NCBI RefSeq assembly: GCF_023699475.1
Contig: NZ_JALXFV010000011.1
Location: forward strand, 50,660 to 114,659
Source of the DNA: Halomarina rubra
GTDB taxonomy: Archaea; Halobacteriota; Halobacteria; Halobacteriales; Haloarculaceae
Direction: 5' to 3'
DNA: 64,000 nucleotides
Shown one piece after another: positions 60,675 through 64,000 of this stretch; positions within the stretch are counted from its first letter, which is position 1, and each line of letters opens with the position of its first letter. The notes under the pieces were generated by a model, which searched no databases, was not told the DNA's origin, and saw only the letters and a program-made list of their open reading frames with translations. The position numbers and the translations under genes are program-made.

Positions 60675-61688
60675 CTATGGCCTGACAACGAGTTTGCCGA
60701 CGCTCTCCCGATTTTGCATCGCTGCGAACGCCGAGCCAGTCTCTTCGAGCGGGTAGGTTTCGTCAATCTCAGGCGTCAATGCACCATCGGAGACGAGCTC
60801 GACGAGTCGCTCTAAGTCGCCCTGTGTGCCCATCGTACTCCCGATGACGCGTTTGTGACCAAGAAAGAGGTCGGTGATGTTGATTTCAGATGTCCCACCA
60901 GCCGTCCGTCCACAGACCGCCATTCGCCCATCCCGACGCATGACGTCCAAACCGAGTTGGGTGTACGCACCACCAAGGTGATTGAGCACGCCGTCGACCT
61001 GCCCGATTTCGCTGACTGCATCGCGAATCTCATTCGGGTCAGTACTCTCGATTGCGTAATCGAGGCCGAGCGATTCGAGGCGATCAAGTTTCGCTCGTGA
61101 GGAAGAGGTCCCGACGCTGTGAGCACCAAGTACAGCTGCGAGTTGCACACCAGCGACGCCAACGCCACCAGTCACACCGGGAATGAACACCAGGTCTGCT
61201 GGACCTGCACCGACTCGACGAAGCATGTGATACGCGGTCATGTACGCCGTGGGAAGTGCGGCTGCTTCGGCCATCTCGACCCCATCAGGAAGCGTCACGA
61301 GGCGATCTGCCTCGACACAGGCGGCTTCGGCGAGCCCACCATGGAACAGCGAGAAGCGTTCACAGAGATTCTCTGGGCCCTCTCGACAGTAGCGACACGT
61401 TCCGCACGTCTCGTTCGGGCACAACACGACACGGTCGCCTGGCTCGACGTTCCTGACGTCCTCGCCAACGTCTTCGACCGCCCCGGCGACGTCGAGGCCG
61501 CTGACGAACGGCAGATGGTCCGAGTCCACCATTGCTGAATCGCCTTCGAGAATCCAGAGGTCGTGGCGGTTGATCGAACAGGCTTCGACAGAGACCACGG
61601 CTTCGGTCGGGTCGGGCTCGGGGACCGGACGGTCGATAATCGAAACACCGTCAGGGCCAATCAGTTCGCTGAACGCTGCGAGGCGCAT
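60675..61688 (-). CDS. Zinc-dependent alcohol dehydrogenase (MDR superfamily)
   Basis: 337 residues from ATG 61688. CSINRHDLWILEG replaces the usual zinc-site Cys-x-x-Asp/His-x-x region. GLDVAGAVEDVGEDV and CPNETCGTCRYCREGPENLC, with four structural-zinc Cys, follow. The NAD(P) domain has GVTGGVGVAGVQLAAVLGA. LGHKRVIGSTMGT is typical of the family. A TTTATAAA element (61752-61759, minus strand) lies upstream; ATG 61733 is an alternative start. Confidence 0.88.
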   Translation of the reverse strand: MRLAAFSELIGPDGVSIIDRPVPEPDPTEAVVSVEACSINRHDLWILEGDSAMVDSDHLPFVSGLDVAGAVEDVGEDVRNVEPGDRVVLCPNETCGTCRYCREGPENLCERFSLFHGGLAEAACVEADRLVTLPDGVEMAEAAALPTAYMTAYHMLRRVGAGPADLVFIPGVTGGVGVAGVQLAAVLGAHSVGTSSSRAKLDRLESLGLDYAIESTDPNEIRDAVSEIGQVDGVLNHLGGAYTQLGLDVMRRDGRMAVCGRTAGGTSEINITDLFLGHKRVIGSTMGTQGDLERLVELVSDGALTPEIDETYPLEETGSAFAAMQNRESVGKLVVRP

Positions 61689-61838
61689 GAATCGTGTGTT
61701 CACTCCCCGCCCAATTAGCAATGAGGCCGGCATACTGGCCCACCATAACGTTTTATAAATTTGGACATTCACAAGAGAATCTAAATCCGCCAGCTCAGCA
61801 CCCACAAGTCCGATGTAATCCACATGCCGCCGGTAGCT

Positions 61839-61848
61839 CTATATACAC
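61839..61848 (+). promoter_or_regulatory. TATA-like element CTATATACAC
   Basis: Ends 32 nt before the ATG (61881) of the leader ORF of the second deacetylase gene. Confidence 0.45.
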
Positions 61849-61880
61849 TTGTCAGCAATTAGTATAGAATTGCCAACATC

Positions 61881-61949
61881 ATGTCAGACCCACAGCGAGA
61901 CCAGTTCGACGGCTGGGCGTCACACAGCACGGAGGGTGAGCGGGCGTGA
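61881..61949 (+). CDS. Leader mini-ORF (22 codons) overlapping the deacetylase start
   Basis: ATG 61881 begins MSDPQRDQFDGWASHSTEG; the TGA at 61947-61949 overlaps the GTG start at 61946 (GTGA). GGAGGGTGA lies 8-14 nt before the GTG. The layout matches the other leader ORFs. Confidence 0.55.
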   Translation: MSDPQRDQFDGWASHSTEGERA

Positions 61950-62881
61950 GGGGGACGCTCACAATCAGTATCGAGGTCGAACTCGGCTGGGGTGTACACG
62001 ACCTGCCCGACAAAGCACACCTCTCTGCTGATGGGCTCGCCGAGCGGACGTACCTCCAGAAGCTGCTCAGCAAGACCGAACAGTGTGACGTCCCTATTTC
62101 GTTCGATATCGTCGGCCATCTCTTGCTAGACGAGTGTACAGGGACGCACGCTGGCCCGTACTCGGAAGGGTGGTTCGACGCCGACCCGGGAACGAACGCC
62201 GAATCTGACCCCCTGTTTTACGCTCCGGAGATGGCCGAGTGGATACTGGAGTCGAGTGCCGACCACGAACTGTGTACCCACACGTTCTCACATCTCCTCT
62301 GTCGCCAGGCATCTGATGCCACCCTCGACACCGAGCTCGAAGCCGTCCAAAAGCTCCACCGCGAGCTCGATGCACCGGTGGTGTCGTTCGTGCCGCCACG
62401 CCACTCCCGGCCGAACAACGACGTCCTTCGGCGAAACGGCATTCGAATCGCCCGATACGCGAAGACGAAGGACTCACCCACGCCCGCCCATCGTGTGTGG
62501 GAGTTGGCTGTGGGGCCTCACCCAGAGTGGGAGCCACAGGTCGTCGATGATATCTTCGAGACCTACTGCACGACGTATCCCTCACTGACTGCCCGAACAC
62601 TGCCGGCCGGCCAGCGAGACGGAGCGCATCCTGTCTTCGATCATCTTCCCCTCCGGGCGCGAAAGCGACTGCACTTGTACTACCTGAAGGAGTCGACGCG
62701 CCGTGCCATCGAGTCGGGGACGCCGCTCCACCTCTGGTGCCATCTGTTCGACCTCAGCAACGAACATCAGTGGGAGGTGCTCGCCGAGTATCTCGAGTAT
62801 CTCGCGGCGATTCCAGCCGAGGACCTCGAGATTCGGACGATGCGACAGCTTGCAGAGACCAAACTGCAGGTGGCCCAATGA
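61946..62881 (+). CDS. Polysaccharide deacetylase-like protein (copy 2)
   Basis: 311 residues. ISIEVELGWGVHDL, DVPISFDIVGHLLLDECTGTHAGPYSEGWFDADPGT, HELCTHTFSHLLC and VVSFVPPRHSRP align one by one with the copy at 39255-40229. The NodB-like fold has Glu in place of the first Asp pair, with the metal-site His-x4-His retained. The stop overlaps the next ATG (ATGA), the same coupling as in copy 1. Codon use is less GC-extreme than in copy 1, so one copy was probably acquired separately. Confidence 0.8.
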   Translation: MRGTLTISIEVELGWGVHDLPDKAHLSADGLAERTYLQKLLSKTEQCDVPISFDIVGHLLLDECTGTHAGPYSEGWFDADPGTNAESDPLFYAPEMAEWILESSADHELCTHTFSHLLCRQASDATLDTELEAVQKLHRELDAPVVSFVPPRHSRPNNDVLRRNGIRIARYAKTKDSPTPAHRVWELAVGPHPEWEPQVVDDIFETYCTTYPSLTARTLPAGQRDGAHPVFDHLPLRARKRLHLYYLKESTRRAIESGTPLHLWCHLFDLSNEHQWEVLAEYLEYLAAIPAEDLEIRTMRQLAETKLQVAQ

Positions 62882-63672
62882 ACATCTGTCTGCTGCTCAA
62901 TCGAGAGTCCGTCTGGGAGTGGCAAGCCAACGCGCTGACGTACCTACTGGAGAACAGTGACGTGACCATCACCAGCATCGTCTACAACGAGTACGAAGAC
63001 GAAGCAACACGGTGGGAGACCCTCCAGCGAGCTATCGAACTCCGCGAGTGGGCTGTCGTCGCGACGTTGAACAACGTCCTGCTCGAATCAGACGTCCGTG
63101 GTGGGCGTGTTCCGATCGAGGCGGTCGTCGACCGCTCGACAGCCGAGGAGTACTCGGTCAACCCCGACATCGTCGATGGCTGGAAACAGTCGATTCCCCA
63201 GGAGGCTGTCGATGAGATTGCGACGAACGCCGATGTCGCAGTCCGGTTTGGCTTCGGATTCCTAGTTGGCCCGATTCTCACTGGGCTGCCGTATGGCGTG
63301 TTGAGCTACCATCACGGCGACCTCAGAGAGTATCGTGGGCAGCCCATGGGGTTCTGGGAGTTTGTCCACGGCCAGCCGACAGCGGGCATCACGGTCCAGC
63401 AACTCACCGAGAAACTCGATGGCGGTGGTATCGCCGCGAGTAAGACCATCCCTATCGACGATCTCCGAACCTGGGAAGCAGTCAAACGCCGTCTGTTTGC
63501 CGAATCGGAGGATATGCTGCTCACTGCTGTCGAGACCCTGCAGAACGATGCAGTGCAGGAACCCGAAGCACTCGGTGACCTCTACACACTGCCGAAAGGC
63601 CGGCCCGTCGCGACGTTCGCGCTGAAGAACACGGGAGGCCACCTGCTCAATCTCGCAACCCCCAGTAGCTGA
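62878..63672 (+). CDS. Formyltransferase-like protein (copy 2)
   Basis: 264 residues from ATG 62878. NICLLLNRESVWEWQANAL starts the Rossmann-like N-terminal domain. DVAVRFGFGFLVGPIL and YGVLSYHHGDLREYRGQPMGFWEF (the catalytic His and Arg-Gly region) and QLTEKLDGGGIA match copy 1 at 38338-39258. Copy 1's acidic N-terminal extension is absent. A TTCTTTTAAGAAG inverted repeat follows the stop. Confidence 0.78.
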   Translation: MNICLLLNRESVWEWQANALTYLLENSDVTITSIVYNEYEDEATRWETLQRAIELREWAVVATLNNVLLESDVRGGRVPIEAVVDRSTAEEYSVNPDIVDGWKQSIPQEAVDEIATNADVAVRFGFGFLVGPILTGLPYGVLSYHHGDLREYRGQPMGFWEFVHGQPTAGITVQQLTEKLDGGGIAASKTIPIDDLRTWEAVKRRLFAESEDMLLTAVETLQNDAVQEPEALGDLYTLPKGRPVATFALKNTGGHLLNLATPSS

Positions 63673-63799
63673 TTCTCTTTTAAGAAGTTCGGGCCGGAAG
63701 CCACGTCTCAAGCAGACCTCACTGGCTCTTCGTTGCCCAAGCCCAGATTTCGAGCTACAGCAGAGCGATCAATCTTGGGAAGCTTGCGTGATAGCCTGA
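63673..63799. other. Intergenic sequence between the formyltransferase and the IS605-type end
   Basis: No gene is visible. A TTCTTTTAAGAAG inverted repeat follows the stop codon. The last bases, left of 63800, would be the target or guide-matching flank of the element. Confidence 0.4.
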
Positions 63800-64000
63800 T
63801 TTCCTCCCACGACAGAAGTCGTGGGGTTCCACGGTCACAGACCGTGCCCCGACTTCGAGAGGTTCCCACTTCGACGCACCGCACGAGTAGGTGATGGGTC
63901 GAGCCAGTGCGACCCCCCGGCCGAGATAGCGGGCTTCATCTACCCGTTTAACCGCCGAACGGTGCCTATCCTTACCTCGGACTCGGTCGCATAACCCACG
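63800..64000 (-). ncRNA. Putative omega RNA / end of an IS200/IS605-type (TnpB) element
   Basis: The minus strand ends with a CCCACGAC-TTCT-GTCGTGGG hairpin (63806-63825) followed by AGGAAATCAG, and has a second hairpin, ACGGTC-TGT-GACCGT (63831-63845). This hairpin plus GGGAGGA tail is the usual 3' end of haloarchaeal TnpB/IS1341-type elements and their guide RNAs. The tnpB gene would lie beyond the right edge. No IS605 transposase is visible inside the window. Confidence 0.55.

Overview
The window is a stretch of haloarchaeal (class Halobacteria) DNA. The GC content is high, the proteins are strongly acidic, and there are twin-arginine secretion signals, DUF7344-type and Bat-type winged-helix regulators, a halocyanin-like copper protein, an Orc1/Cdc6 protein and many leaderless promoters. 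No rRNA, tRNA or CRISPR array was found.

Layout. 1-1.7 kb: a partial gene, a small W-I-S protein and two regulators. 1.8-28.4 kb: a large cell-surface glycan and surface-protein region. It holds two GT2 enzymes with membrane or soluble form, a third GT2, two multi-spanning GT-C-like proteins, a nucleotide-sugar dehydrogenase, a DUF354 protein, two tandem Wzx-like flippases, a sulfatase-like enzyme, a TIM-barrel isomerase, a Gfo/Idh/MocA oxidoreductase, a DUF362 protein, a sugar epimerase/dehydratase and a 1045-residue beta-helix surface protein. 28.7-40.2 kb: regulators, glmS (amino-sugar supply), a GalE-like epimerase, an FG-GAP protein, a second beta-helix surface protein, a YqcI/YcgG-like protein and a deacetylase plus formyltransferase pair. 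40.4-52.3 kb: ordinary housekeeping and accessory genes (M48 protease, methyltransferase, DUF502, amidohydrolase, MscS channel, halocyanin, PQQ-like protein, YdjM-like protein). 52.4-60.6 kb: an accessory island with an Orc1/Cdc6 gene, a large DDE transposase, a decayed tyrosine integrase and single-gene units bounded by conserved hairpin-like repeats. 60.7-64 kb: an alcohol dehydrogenase, a second deacetylase plus formyltransferase pair, and the end of an IS200/IS605-type element with its putative omega RNA running off the right edge.

Two patterns stand out. (1) Between 52.77 and 60.57 kb four unrelated single genes are each enclosed by a left repeat (A) and a right repeat (B). Both repeats are built on a GTTAGAC / GTCTAAC heptamer pair separated by 11 nt. 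The units look like exchangeable gene cassettes. (2) At least nine genes, including the nucleotide-sugar dehydrogenase, a flippase, the GT-C protein and glmS, are preceded by a 9-23 codon open reading frame. It starts about 23-33 nt after a TATA-like motif, and its stop codon overlaps or nearly touches the start codon of the gene. This suggests leaderless initiation on a mini-ORF followed by termination-reinitiation at the main gene. Many of the promoters, with or without a mini-ORF, share a core close to TAACAA.

All functional calls come from reading motifs by eye; no database search was possible.
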